Shown here piece by piece: positions 8,792-14,854 of a stretch of 64,000 bases of DNA. This DNA is from an uncultured Tateyamaria sp. Its GTDB lineage: Bacteria > Pseudomonadota > Alphaproteobacteria > Rhodobacterales > Rhodobacteraceae. How positions within the stretch are numbered: position 1 is the stretch's first letter; every line of letters begins with the position of its first letter. The notes beneath the pieces were generated by a model. That model saw only the letters and a list, made by a program, of their open reading frames with translations, was not told the DNA's origin and ran no database searches. The stretch covers positions 186,001 through 250,000 of the forward strand of contig NZ_CANNDO010000002.1 in assembly GCF_947503385.1 (NCBI RefSeq). Reading direction: 5' to 3'. A program made the translations under genes and the position numbers.

Positions 8792-8826
8792 AACCGTCGC
8801 GACGATGGATGCGTGCAACGCTGCGG

Positions 8827-9054
8827 TCATTCTGCAGCGACCCTGGCGCGCTTTTGTTCTTCCAAAAGCAACTGAGTTTCCAACTCGTCCAACCGTTCCA
8901 GTTCTTCGCTTTCTCGATCACTGCGGCGACGAAGCTGACCAAGCTTCTTACTGTCCTTGAATGCGCGCCCACAGATTGTTGTGGCCATCAGACCGAAGCG
9001 TTCAGCCAGACTTTCTACTTTCTTTAGGACGGGATTTTCGGGTTCGCTCGACAT
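8827..9054 (-). CDS. Small charged coiled-coil protein in the cro position
   Basis: A 75-residue protein with a possible helix-turn-helix (SLAERFGLMATTICGRAF) followed by a strongly charged coiled coil (SDRESEELERLDELETQLL). It is the first gene leftward from the divergent promoter region that carries two operator palindromes, facing the repressor gene. That is the place of cro or another early regulator in temperate phages. The function is inferred from position. Confidence 0.6.
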   Translation of the reverse strand: MSSEPENPVLKKVESLAERFGLMATTICGRAFKDSKKLGQLRRRSDRESEELERLDELETQLLLEEQKRARVAAE

Positions 9055-9067
9055 GGCGTGAGCATAT

Positions 9068-9079
9068 GGGCAATTGCCC
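9068..9079. promoter_or_regulatory. Operator palindrome O1, GGGCAATTGCCC
   Basis: A perfect 12-base palindrome lying between a consensus -35 (TTGACA on the minus strand, 9087-9092) and a weak -10 (TATGCT) of the leftward early promoter. The same word returns at 11183 and 11214 and, with one mismatch, at 9115. Confidence 0.75.
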
Positions 9080-9084
9080 GCATC

Positions 9085-9114
9085 TTGTCAAGCGGGCTAT
9101 TCTATGTTTGTAAT
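9085..9114 (+). promoter_or_regulatory. Predicted promoter of the repressor gene
   Basis: TTGTCA at 9085-9090 and TGTAAT at 9109-9114 are 18 bases apart. The -35 overlaps the minus-strand -35 TTGACA of the opposing promoter within CTTGTCAAG, so the two promoters stand back to back. Operator O2 begins at the last base of the -10. Confidence 0.5.
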
Positions 9115-9126
9115 GGGCCATTGCCC
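9115..9126. promoter_or_regulatory. Operator palindrome O2, GGGCCATTGCCC (one mismatch)
   Basis: A degenerate copy of the operator just downstream of the repressor promoter's -10, placed to block its transcription start. One base of the left half differs from the consensus, so weaker binding and negative autoregulation at high repressor levels are expected. Confidence 0.65.
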
Positions 9127-9142
9127 ACTGTAAATTTCACAC

Positions 9143-9484
9143 ATGAACACAAACCCTATTGCCAACCGCCTTGATGAACTCTTGGAACAACGAAACGAGA
9201 CACGGCGCAGCATGGCTCTTGGCAGCGGCGTGCAATATGACCGACTGAACGTGCTTTGGCGACGCCCCGGCGCTAAGCCAAACGCAGACGACACTGCTAA
9301 GCTGGCGCGCTATCTGGAAACGACAGCAGACTGGATCCTTAACGGTGGTGACCAGCCGTCAACACACGCAGCCCTTCGCGCGCAAGCCTCTGAAGAATTA
9401 AGTCTTCTATCTGAGGCAGAGCTTCGTGCGCTGCTAATCGGGATACAAGCGCGTCGCGTTGCGTCCCGTGCGGCAAACGATTGA
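9143..9484 (+). CDS. Short HTH phage repressor (Cro/CI-like)
   Basis: A 113-residue protein whose N-terminal 70 residues look like an XRE-type helix-turn-helix (IANRLDELLEQRN to RRPGAKPNADDTAKLARYLETTADWIL). It lacks the LexA-like peptidase domain of lambda CI; the rest is a short leucine-rich tail (LSLLSEAELRALLIGIQARR) that could dimerise. It is transcribed away from the early operon, with operator copies on both sides of its promoter, so it is the best candidate for the factor that binds GGGCAATTGCCC. Without a cleavable domain, induction must work by another route, such as an antirepressor. Confidence 0.75.
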   Translation: MNTNPIANRLDELLEQRNETRRSMALGSGVQYDRLNVLWRRPGAKPNADDTAKLARYLETTADWILNGGDQPSTHAALRAQASEELSLLSEAELRALLIGIQARRVASRAAND

Positions 9485-9615
9485 TTTCTTCAAGCAAAAC
9501 GACGGCAGAATCGAGCGTCATTACTGTCCCTTTGGGTTAAACATCTTTCACATTGTTGAGTGGCAGCTTGACGTTAATCCGCACGGTTAATTCTAGTAAA
9601 GCTTGCATTGTCCGC

Positions 9616-9633
9616 TGTCTGTAATTACAGACA
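9616..9633. promoter_or_regulatory. Perfect 18-base palindrome TGTCTGTAATTACAGACA
   Basis: The palindrome ends six bases before the ATG of the following HTH regulator. It is unrelated to the GGGCAATTGCCC family and is probably the regulator's own operator. A possible promoter lies upstream (TTGACG at 9568-9573 and TCTAGT at 9592-9597). Confidence 0.6.
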
Positions 9634-9639
9634 TACGAT

Positions 9640-10410
9640 ATGACAAACAACAATTTTTCGTCGCCAGAGGCAACGATAGCATATTACCTAAAGGAAACCT
9701 CGCAAAGCCTACGCACGCTAGAGGCGAACACTGGATTGAACAAATCTCGACTGTCCGACCTAAAAAACCAGAAGGGCAAAGGTCTCTTGGTAACAGAAGC
9801 AATTATCCTGGCGGACGCGCTTGGCGTTCCCCGGTCAAGCCTTGTTCCATTGGAAAGGTCACTGACTATCACCTCTTCGCAAAGCGAAGCTGCGGCAAAG
9901 CTTGGGCAGGCAATGTCGTCAGCCATTAAACAAAACGTAGACGCATTCGGTGATTTGCTTTCGACAGACGCGGTTGAGGCATGGTATTTCTCTACGGGCG
10001 GACGTCTCGTCGACATGCCAGAGATCACGCCCCACCTATTATTGTTTAAGACAACAAATCTGGACAGCAAGATGCCAGAAGTGTTGCAGGTCGGCGAAAG
10101 GTGTCTCGCGGCCGACCGCATCGGAACCGATTTGGCACGAGTTGAAAAATACATTGGCTACCTAAGCGAAGCCCGACCAGAAACCATTGAATGCTATAAT
10201 CGTGCCGCCAGCGAGAACACGGTGCAAACTCACTACCGGACTGTTGCGTTTCGAAACGCGGATGTGCCTTACATATTGGTCTACAAGACTGTCCTCATGC
10301 CGGTGACTGACGTGACAGACAGGTTCATTTGGAACTTCTCAAAGTGCGTTTCGGTGCGTCCTGCAACCGCCGCAGAATTGGCGGATTCGTCAATTCCTGA
10401 GGGTGCCTGA
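9640..10410 (+). CDS. Two-domain HTH regulator with a possible PAS-like sensor domain
   Basis: A 256-residue protein. Residues about 12-70 form a helix-turn-helix domain (SLRTLEANTGLNKSRLSDLK and following ALGVPRSSLVPL). After a linker, residues about 105-240 form a separate domain with strands such as VEAWYFSTGG, THYRTVAFRNADVPYILVYK and a central helix, which recalls PAS-type sensors. I know no exact family. An 18-base palindrome at its start suggests autoregulation. The 3' end overlaps the 3' end of the opposite-strand neighbour by 86 bases. It may sense a metabolite and adjust lysogeny. Confidence 0.75.
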   Translation: MTNNNFSSPEATIAYYLKETSQSLRTLEANTGLNKSRLSDLKNQKGKGLLVTEAIILADALGVPRSSLVPLERSLTITSSQSEAAAKLGQAMSSAIKQNVDAFGDLLSTDAVEAWYFSTGGRLVDMPEITPHLLLFKTTNLDSKMPEVLQVGERCLAADRIGTDLARVEKYIGYLSEARPETIECYNRAASENTVQTHYRTVAFRNADVPYILVYKTVLMPVTDVTDRFIWNFSKCVSVRPATAAELADSSIPEGA

Positions 10411-11113
10411 CATAGTAGGACAGCTGGCTTCGCCAATCATCGCGACTTAAAAGCGACAATTGTTCTGTGTCTTCGCGGCCGGGTGGTGGATTTGTCCAGA
10501 TCTGCGCTCCTGGGATACTTCCTGAGACAAAACCGTATTGGTCTACCTTTCCAGCCAATGCGTGGCGTCGCCAGTGGAACGCATACATGAACTCCGCGTT
10601 TTGCCATTGAGCGAAAACCAAGCTATGGGCGTAGTTACAAAAGCACATGGTTTTGGCAGGATCGCCGCGATGGTCGACGTGAAACCAGAAATCACCGGCG
10701 TGAATGTTCGGACCTGTAACCTGATGGATACGGCGCGGTGCGTCTGGCCTGATCTTGGTCTCTGTCTTGCTGCCATTGAAATGTCGACGAAACAGTGATT
10801 CCAGATACGACGCCAATGTCTTTTGCCCAAGATCATCGAAGCGAAAGCCAAGCGTTCCAACCAATTGACCGTTGAACCTCAATACCACCCAACGACTGTT
10901 GGCCTCCGTAAAATCATTCATATGGTGCGACATCATTGGCGTTGGCGCATGACGCCCCGCGTCACGCATTTCACGCTCAAGATCGTCGTCTATGACAGTA
11001 TCGGTCACGTAGTAACCGCGCTCAGACAGAACACCCAGGCACACCGAAGTCACCGAAAATAGTTCTGAATCGATCACGCCACGGCCTCCAATTACAGCTT
11101 GATTATTGCCCAT
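10325..11113 (-). CDS. Uncharacterised prophage protein, possible GNAT-like acyltransferase
   Basis: A 262-residue soluble protein. The middle part (SRWVVLRFNGQLVGTLGFRF at 73-92, then a long helix) resembles strands beta-2 to beta-4 of GNAT N-acyltransferases, but the acyl-CoA loop is not clear, so the call is tentative. The C-terminal half is rich in Trp, His and Phe. Start ATG at 11113 follows a strong AAAGAGGTGAT. Its predicted promoter (TTGCCC and TATGAT, 17 apart) overlaps an operator, and its 3' end overlaps the HTH-sensor gene by 86 bases. The setting argues for a role in the lysogeny switch. Confidence 0.65.
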   Translation of the reverse strand: MGNNQAVIGGRGVIDSELFSVTSVCLGVLSERGYYVTDTVIDDDLEREMRDAGRHAPTPMMSHHMNDFTEANSRWVVLRFNGQLVGTLGFRFDDLGQKTLASYLESLFRRHFNGSKTETKIRPDAPRRIHQVTGPNIHAGDFWFHVDHRGDPAKTMCFCNYAHSLVFAQWQNAEFMYAFHWRRHALAGKVDQYGFVSGSIPGAQIWTNPPPGREDTEQLSLLSRDDWRSQLSYYVRHPQELTNPPILRRLQDAPKRTLRSSK

Positions 11114-11154
11114 ATCACCTCTTTCCCATCACATTTTTTCGGCGGTTTTTGACC

Positions 11155-11174
11155 TGCCCATCATAATGTGGGCA
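11155..11174. promoter_or_regulatory. Everted operator half-sites TGCCCA-N8-TGGGCA
   Basis: The two outer arms of the operator consensus appear turned outward with an eight-base spacer. The spacer contains the minus-strand -10 TATGAT (11160-11165) of the acyltransferase-like gene. This may be a third, differently spaced repressor contact. Confidence 0.4.
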
Positions 11175-11182
11175 TTTTGTGA

Positions 11183-11194
11183 GGGCAATTGCCC
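11183..11194. promoter_or_regulatory. Operator palindrome O3, GGGCAATTGCCC
   Basis: A perfect operator copy overlapping the minus-strand -35 (TTGCCC) of the predicted promoter for the gene ending at 10325. It is about 2.1 kb from the O1/O2 pair. Confidence 0.75.
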
Positions 11195-11213
11195 GTATTT
11201 TTAGCTTGCATGT

Positions 11214-11225
11214 GGGCAATTGCCC
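11214..11225. promoter_or_regulatory. Operator palindrome O4, GGGCAATTGCCC
   Basis: A perfect copy extended to TGGGCAATTGCCCA. It fills the spacer between TTGCAT (11206-11211) and TATACG (11230-11235), the likely promoter of the rightward operon that ends in the integrase. Confidence 0.75.
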
Positions 11226-11260
11226 AGCATATACGATATCACAAATCATGCGAGGTTCAC

Positions 11261-11599
11261 ATGTCCACAACAGACAACGTCGTCAAAATCCACACACGAT
11301 CCAATGAAGGCGCTCCAGCCGGTAACGGTCAACGTCCCCGCGAGGACCTGACAGCCTGCCAATTACTGGATCTTCGCGACGCCTGTCTTTTGGCCCGTCG
11401 AATCTTCTACCGTGTCGAACAGGGGCAAACAGGTCTGAACCTTGTGCAATCATCAACCGGTTTGAACGGCGGCGACTTTGACCAAAACGACGAAGGTTAC
11501 AGCTTTGTCTATCGCGGGTTTGCAGGCACGCGTTGCAAATCACCTTTCGGCGCAATCATCATTTGGGCACACCAAGTTGTCGCGGGGGATGTGCTGTGA
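11261..11599 (+). CDS. First gene of the rightward prophage operon, unknown function
   Basis: A 112-residue soluble protein. The start at 11261 (MSTTDNVVKIHTRS) has GCGAGG six bases upstream and follows the operator-controlled promoter; a longer frame back to 11189 would include operator O4. A helical region (LLDLRDACLLARRIFYRVEQG) precedes a Gly/Phe-rich C-terminus. No family is recognised. Its stop overlaps the next gene's GTG. Confidence 0.6.
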   Translation: MSTTDNVVKIHTRSNEGAPAGNGQRPREDLTACQLLDLRDACLLARRIFYRVEQGQTGLNLVQSSTGLNGGDFDQNDEGYSFVYRGFAGTRCKSPFGAIIIWAHQVVAGDVL

Positions 11600-11865
11600 A
11601 CTTCGACATTCCCCGCATCCGCGCCACCGTCGATCTGGTCGAAAGCATCGCGCCCGAAGACCGGCTGTTGCACATGAAAAATCTCTGCGTCAACAACGGG
11701 ATCTGGACCGTGCCCGAGGACCCAAAAAAATACGCGCCCGTGCTGTTTGAGATTGGGTTGTTCGGAGTTTCCGCAATCTCGGGCGACGTCGCTCAATTGC
11801 CACGCAATTGGTTATTCGCAGCCCGGAACGTGCTGGAACAACACGCACAGGAGGCCGCAGCGTGA
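11596..11865 (+). CDS. Small prophage protein, unknown function
   Basis: An 89-residue protein starting at GTG 11596 with a four-base GTGA overlap with the previous stop. The sequence (IRATVDLVESIAPEDRLLHMKN, then LFEIGLFGVSAISGDVAQLPRNW) is well ordered and alpha-helical in appearance, without a known motif. It forms part of a chain of genes that each start in the stop codon of the one before. Confidence 0.6.
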   Translation: MNFDIPRIRATVDLVESIAPEDRLLHMKNLCVNNGIWTVPEDPKKYAPVLFEIGLFGVSAISGDVAQLPRNWLFAARNVLEQHAQEAAA

Positions 11866-12032
11866 AAACCATTGGCCAAATGCTCGAAGCGAACAACCGC
11901 GATGTCCGGCGACGCCGGTTCTGGGCGTGGTTCGATCAACAGCTTTTCCGGCTCAGCATCATTGCTGCCGTCTACGGCGCGGTATGGTTCCTTCTAATCA
12001 CGGCGCGCGCAGCTTTGCTGCAGCAACAATGA
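11862..12032 (+). CDS. Small single-span membrane protein of the prophage
   Basis: A 56-residue protein from GTG 11862 (GTGA overlap). A basic N-terminal half (RDVRRRRFWAWFDQQLF) leads into one transmembrane helix (LSIIAAVYGAVWFLLITARA) and a short tail. By the positive-inside rule the N-terminus is cytoplasmic. Small membrane proteins of prophages often act in superinfection exclusion or host membrane effects, but nothing specific points to a function here. Confidence 0.55.
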   Translation: MKTIGQMLEANNRDVRRRRFWAWFDQQLFRLSIIAAVYGAVWFLLITARAALLQQQ

Positions 12033-12091
12033 ATCGCCCGACAGTCGCGTATCCTCCCCAATGCGCGCACGGGCAATCGCAGGCCCGGTGA
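12029..12091 (+). CDS. Putative 20-residue leader peptide
   Basis: ATG at 12029 overlaps the preceding stop (ATGA) and opens a 20-codon frame (MNRPTVAYPPQCAHGQ...) whose TGA at 12089-12091 overlaps the end of the left arm of a 12-base-pair hairpin. The arrangement is that of translation-controlled attenuation. The peptide itself shows no run of a single regulatory amino acid. Confidence 0.4.
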   Translation: MNRPTVAYPPQCAHGQSQAR

Positions 12092-12133
12092 CAGGCAAAG
12101 TCGTCACTCACGCGAAAAGGACACCGGGCCTGC
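12079..12133 (+). promoter_or_regulatory. 12-base-pair hairpin, candidate attenuator in the integrase operon
   Basis: GCAGGCCCGGTG (12079-12090) pairs perfectly with CACCGGGCCTGC (12122-12133) around a 31-base loop and is followed by ATTTT. It fills the only sizeable gap in an otherwise overlapping operon and lies 24 bases before the next gene. It could end transcription or block translation unless a ribosome on the leader frame covers the left arm. Confidence 0.5.
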
Positions 12134-12157
12134 ATTTTAACCACAAGAGGACCACCC

Positions 12158-12397
12158 ATGCAGCCAATGCGCATTTCGAACGCGACACGCACCCTTGCCG
12201 AAGATCAGGACGAATACATGGCTCTAGCCATCCGTGACGAAGTGATCGATGGGGTGAACCACATGACATCGCTTTGGGAACCAACGCCCGCAGAACTGGA
12301 ACACCTCAAAGGTGGTGGCAGTATCAGGCTCACTATCCTAGGCACGATGCACCCGCCCGTGTCGATGTCCACGCAGCCCGCGCCTTCGGAACAATGA
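12158..12397 (+). CDS. Small prophage protein, unknown function
   Basis: A 79-residue protein starting MQPMRISNATRTLAEDQ with AAGAGGACC upstream. The middle (EPTPAELEHLKGGGSIRLTILGTMHPPVS) resembles the C-terminal part of short phage proteins of unknown function. It is the first gene after the hairpin, and its stop overlaps the next ATG (ATGA). Confidence 0.55.
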   Translation: MQPMRISNATRTLAEDQDEYMALAIRDEVIDGVNHMTSLWEPTPAELEHLKGGGSIRLTILGTMHPPVSMSTQPAPSEQ

Positions 12398-12660
12398 CCC
12401 AAAACACAATAACCCTTGCCGATCCGCACGCGCGCGACCGCAAAGTGCAGGAAGTCGTGTTGCGCTTGGTCGAAGCCTTTGCCTTTCGAGAAGCGCGCGC
12501 AGTCCTCGACGCGCGGCTTAAACAGATTGCAGCGGCCAAGGATACACACATAGAACGGCTGTTTCTGGAGTGGCGGGAACAACCACCAGAAACACGCGGC
12601 GACTTCCTGACCTATGCCCACCACCGCCGTGAACCTCTTTTGGCTTCACCGGGCGATTGA
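12394..12660 (+). CDS. Small prophage protein, unknown function
   Basis: An 88-residue, strongly charged helical protein from ATG 12394, coupled to the previous gene by ATGA. It contains many Arg, Ala and Glu residues (VLRLVEAFAFREARAVLDARLKQ) and no known motif. The longer frame upstream is a shadow of the preceding gene. Confidence 0.55.
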   Translation: MTQNTITLADPHARDRKVQEVVLRLVEAFAFREARAVLDARLKQIAAAKDTHIERLFLEWREQPPETRGDFLTYAHHRREPLLASPGD

Positions 12661-13010
12661 CGGCTTGCATGACTCACGCGAACGCTCAAACGCCCTTTAC
12701 GCCCAAGCGCGGCAGAATGACGATGCATGGCGAGGCTGAACGCCTTCCTGCGCTGCGTCCGGGCTTCTGCGACTATTGCGGTAAGCCACTTTCAAAACAG
12801 GCAAAGGCGCGTCATGCACGGTTCTGCCAGGCGAAATGCCGCGAACACTGGTGGATCATGGCCCGCAACCGCGGCGCGCAGTTGTATCAGATGCTCAGGA
12901 TCTGGCGACGCGATCGAGGTCGAAGCGGGACGCGCGGCGCGAGAATGCTGGGCCGTATCACCAGCCTTATCGACGCTTGGGTGCGTTTCGACAAGGAAGA
13001 CGCAGAATGA
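12657..13010 (+). CDS. Small four-cysteine zinc-finger prophage protein
   Basis: Up to 117 residues. The core has a treble-clef-like pattern, CDYCGKPLSKQAKARHARFC followed by QAKC, where CxxC and CxxxC can bind one zinc ion. A basic helical tail (RNRGAQLYQMLRIWRRDRGR) follows. Such proteins occur in rightward operons of alphaproteobacterial prophages; DNA or RNA binding is likely. The start is uncertain: TTG 12657 overlaps the previous stop, while ATG 12669 or 12717 would shorten it. Confidence 0.6.
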   Translation: MTACMTHANAQTPFTPKRGRMTMHGEAERLPALRPGFCDYCGKPLSKQAKARHARFCQAKCREHWWIMARNRGAQLYQMLRIWRRDRGRSGTRGARMLGRITSLIDAWVRFDKEDAE

Positions 13011-13045
13011 TCTGCAACACGAAAACCTGCCGGGGCGTGCTGTGA
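13007..13045 (+). CDS. 12-residue relay frame between two coupled genes
   Basis: MICNTKTCRGVL starts in the stop of the zinc-finger gene (ATGA) and ends in the GTGA that starts the HTH gene, so it has four-base overlaps on both sides. It may only pass ribosomes from one gene to the next. The two cysteines are probably incidental. Confidence 0.3.
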   Translation: MICNTKTCRGVL

Positions 13046-13320
13046 ACCGTCTATTGACCCCATCCGAGGCGGCAGACGTGCTGCAGGTCTGTCAAAAGAC
13101 CTTGCAACAGTGCCGGTCGTTGGGGTTACGGTACGTCCAAATAACGCGTGGCGCGATCCGGTATAAGCCAGAGGATCTACAAGAGTTCATCGAAGCGAGG
13201 ACGATTCAAGAATGCCGTTCCGAAAAAAGGGCTCGAAAAACTGGCACTATGACTTCCAATTCAAAGGTCGTCGATTTTATGGGTCTTGCGAAACCGACAA
13301 CTTCCAAGACGCGAAACTAG
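13042..13320 (+). CDS. Excisionase-like HTH protein
   Basis: A 92-residue protein from GTG 13042. Residues 3-55 match the MerR/AlpA-like HTH_17 pattern: LLTPSEAADVLQVCQKTLQQ, then a wing RGAIRYKPEDLQEFIEAR. Proteins of this type, next to a tyrosine integrase, usually act as excisionases or directionality factors. The last 36 codons overlap the integrase start in another frame (109 bases), so the basic tail may be under little selection and the two proteins are likely made together. Confidence 0.75.
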   Translation: MNRLLTPSEAADVLQVCQKTLQQCRSLGLRYVQITRGAIRYKPEDLQEFIEARTIQECRSEKRARKTGTMTSNSKVVDFMGLAKPTTSKTRN

Positions 13321-14258
13321 TTGAGGCCGAGGCGAGGACAGCCGCCAAAATTGCGCAACGCCCACGAACGGACTACACCTTATCCGAAGCGATCGGCACG
13401 TACTACACCGACATCTGTCAGCACCAGCCAAGCGCAAGCACCAGCTACTCGCAAGGCAAGATGGTCCTTGCAGATATAGATGGCGGAATATTCATTGGCG
13501 ACCTCGACAACGGGGACCTAATGGCATTCGTCGCAAAATCGCGTGCGACGCAGTCAAACGGGTACGTCAACCGGAAGGTTGAATTCCTATCGCGAGCCAT
13601 CAGGCACATGGGAAAATTCTACAAGGCCCGCCTGCCGGATCTCGACTACGCCGCCGTGAGAACGAAAGAACCGCAAGAGGTCGTGCGGGAACTGACCAAG
13701 GACGAAGAGCGGCGCCTATTCAAACACCTGCGACCTGACCTGCATTTTATGGTGCGGTTCGCCCTTATGACCGGCGCGCGACAAAAGGCAATTTTTAATT
13801 TGCGGTGGTCAGACATTGGTGACACCCACTTGACGCTGGCGGGCGAACACAATGGGAAACCGCCCTACAAGTTTCGCATTTCGCGGCCGTTGCGTGCGTT
13901 CCTGACAAGCCTGCCGAAGTCGAACGTGTTGGCGCATCGCGACTTTGTGTTCACATGGATTGATCGTCACGGAAACCGACGGCCATTCAACCAGAATAAC
14001 CACTGGATGTGGGATCGGGCATTTGTCGCGGCCGAGATCGAAAACTTTAGGTTCCATGATTTCCGGCACACATTCGCCACACGCATGTTAAGGCACACCG
14101 GCAACCTGAAACTGGTGTCGCGCTTGCTGGGCCATCGAAGCATTGATACGACCGTCAAATACGCGCATGTGCTGGATGCCGATTTCGAGGATGCGCTTGA
14201 GGGCTTTTACAACCTCACTCCCGCAGAAATTCCCGCAGCTTCGGGAAAAAGTGAATAA
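13212..14258 (+). CDS. int: Phage integrase, tyrosine recombinase
   Basis: A 348-residue site-specific recombinase that inserts and removes the prophage at tRNA-Gly. Residues 1-45 are a short arm-binding-type domain (GSKNWHYDFQFKGRRFYGS), 55-150 the core-binding domain, and 160-330 the catalytic domain. The catalytic set is complete: Arg190 (TGARQKA), His282 and Arg285 (HDFRH), His308 (LLGH) and Tyr317 (VKYAH). The ATG has GCGAGGA ten bases upstream, inside the excisionase-like gene. The stop lies 19 bases before the tRNA fragment, so the attachment site is next to its own gene. Confidence 0.95.
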   Translation: MPFRKKGSKNWHYDFQFKGRRFYGSCETDNFQDAKLVEAEARTAAKIAQRPRTDYTLSEAIGTYYTDICQHQPSASTSYSQGKMVLADIDGGIFIGDLDNGDLMAFVAKSRATQSNGYVNRKVEFLSRAIRHMGKFYKARLPDLDYAAVRTKEPQEVVRELTKDEERRLFKHLRPDLHFMVRFALMTGARQKAIFNLRWSDIGDTHLTLAGEHNGKPPYKFRISRPLRAFLTSLPKSNVLAHRDFVFTWIDRHGNRRPFNQNNHWMWDRAFVAAEIENFRFHDFRHTFATRMLRHTGNLKLVSRLLGHRSIDTTVKYAHVLDADFEDALEGFYNLTPAEIPAASGKSE

Positions 14259-14277
14259 TTTCAACGTAGAACAAAAA

Positions 14278-14322
14278 CTTCCCAAGCTTTAGTTACGGGT
14301 TCGATTCCCGTTACCCGCTCCA
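14278..14322 (+). other. Prophage attachment site: 3' fragment of tRNA-Gly(CCC)
   Basis: The 45 bases run from the anticodon loop (CTTCCCAAG) through a full T arm (ACGGG-TTCGATT-CCCGT) to the acceptor strand TACCCGCT and CCA. The 5' half of a tRNA is absent, so this is the duplicated crossover segment left by integration. A perfect 9-base inverted repeat (AACGTAGAA at 14263-14271, TTCTACGTT at 14329-14337) flanks it. The rebuilt complete tRNA-Gly is expected at the left prophage end, outside this window. Confidence 0.85.
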
Positions 14323-14443
14323 AAACTCTTCTACGTTTACTGCCGATCTGTGCATAAATGCGCAGGCATGACGCAATCACAGCTGCGTGCATCGCGGGCC
14401 CGCGGTCTTGCGACGCAACGGGTGTTCGTCCAACTCAACAGAC

Positions 14444-14707
14444 ATGAACACAACCGCTTCAAATCCGCCGTCCTTCTGGACCATTGCCGCCTCCCCCGCC
14501 GTTGTGCGGCGTGCCGCGCGCATCGCGCTTGTTGTCGGGGTCGTTATCGCCCTGATCAATCACGGTGACAAAATGATGTCTGCCGCGATGGACGGGATGA
14601 GTTGGTTGAAATGTGCGATGACCTTTTTGGTGCCGTATTGCGTATCGACATATTCCTCTGTGCAGGCCATGCGCGACCGGATGCGCGACGAAACAAGGCC
14701 TGTCTGA
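14444..14707 (+). CDS. NrtS-like nitrate/nitrite transporter small protein
   Basis: An 87-residue membrane protein with two predicted helices: RRAARIALVVGVVIALINHGD and WLKCAMTFLVPYCVSTYSSV. The INHGD and LVPYCV words match the NrtS pattern (pfam NrtS), named for a nitrate/nitrite transport component. The start at 14444 gives the family's usual size. It is the first host gene after the attachment site, and no other nitrate gene is close by, so the substrate is not certain. Confidence 0.65.
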   Translation: MNTTASNPPSFWTIAASPAVVRRAARIALVVGVVIALINHGDKMMSAAMDGMSWLKCAMTFLVPYCVSTYSSVQAMRDRMRDETRPV

Positions 14708-14854
14708 TTTCTACAATGGGTTGAAAATACACACGTTTGGCGCAAAACACTGGCATCGCCTGCAATCTCAGGTAGGGTGACGCCAAGTCACGCCAGTGTG
14801 TGATGAGTGCGAGTGCCTCGTTTTTCACCAACACATTTTGAACATGTATTTCAG

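Noticed and set aside
104-14258. Gene transfer agent cluster
   Set aside because: Rhodobacteraceae carry GTA clusters with terminase and portal genes, but here the terminase is joined to replication, repressor and integrase genes and a tRNA attachment site, which GTAs lack.
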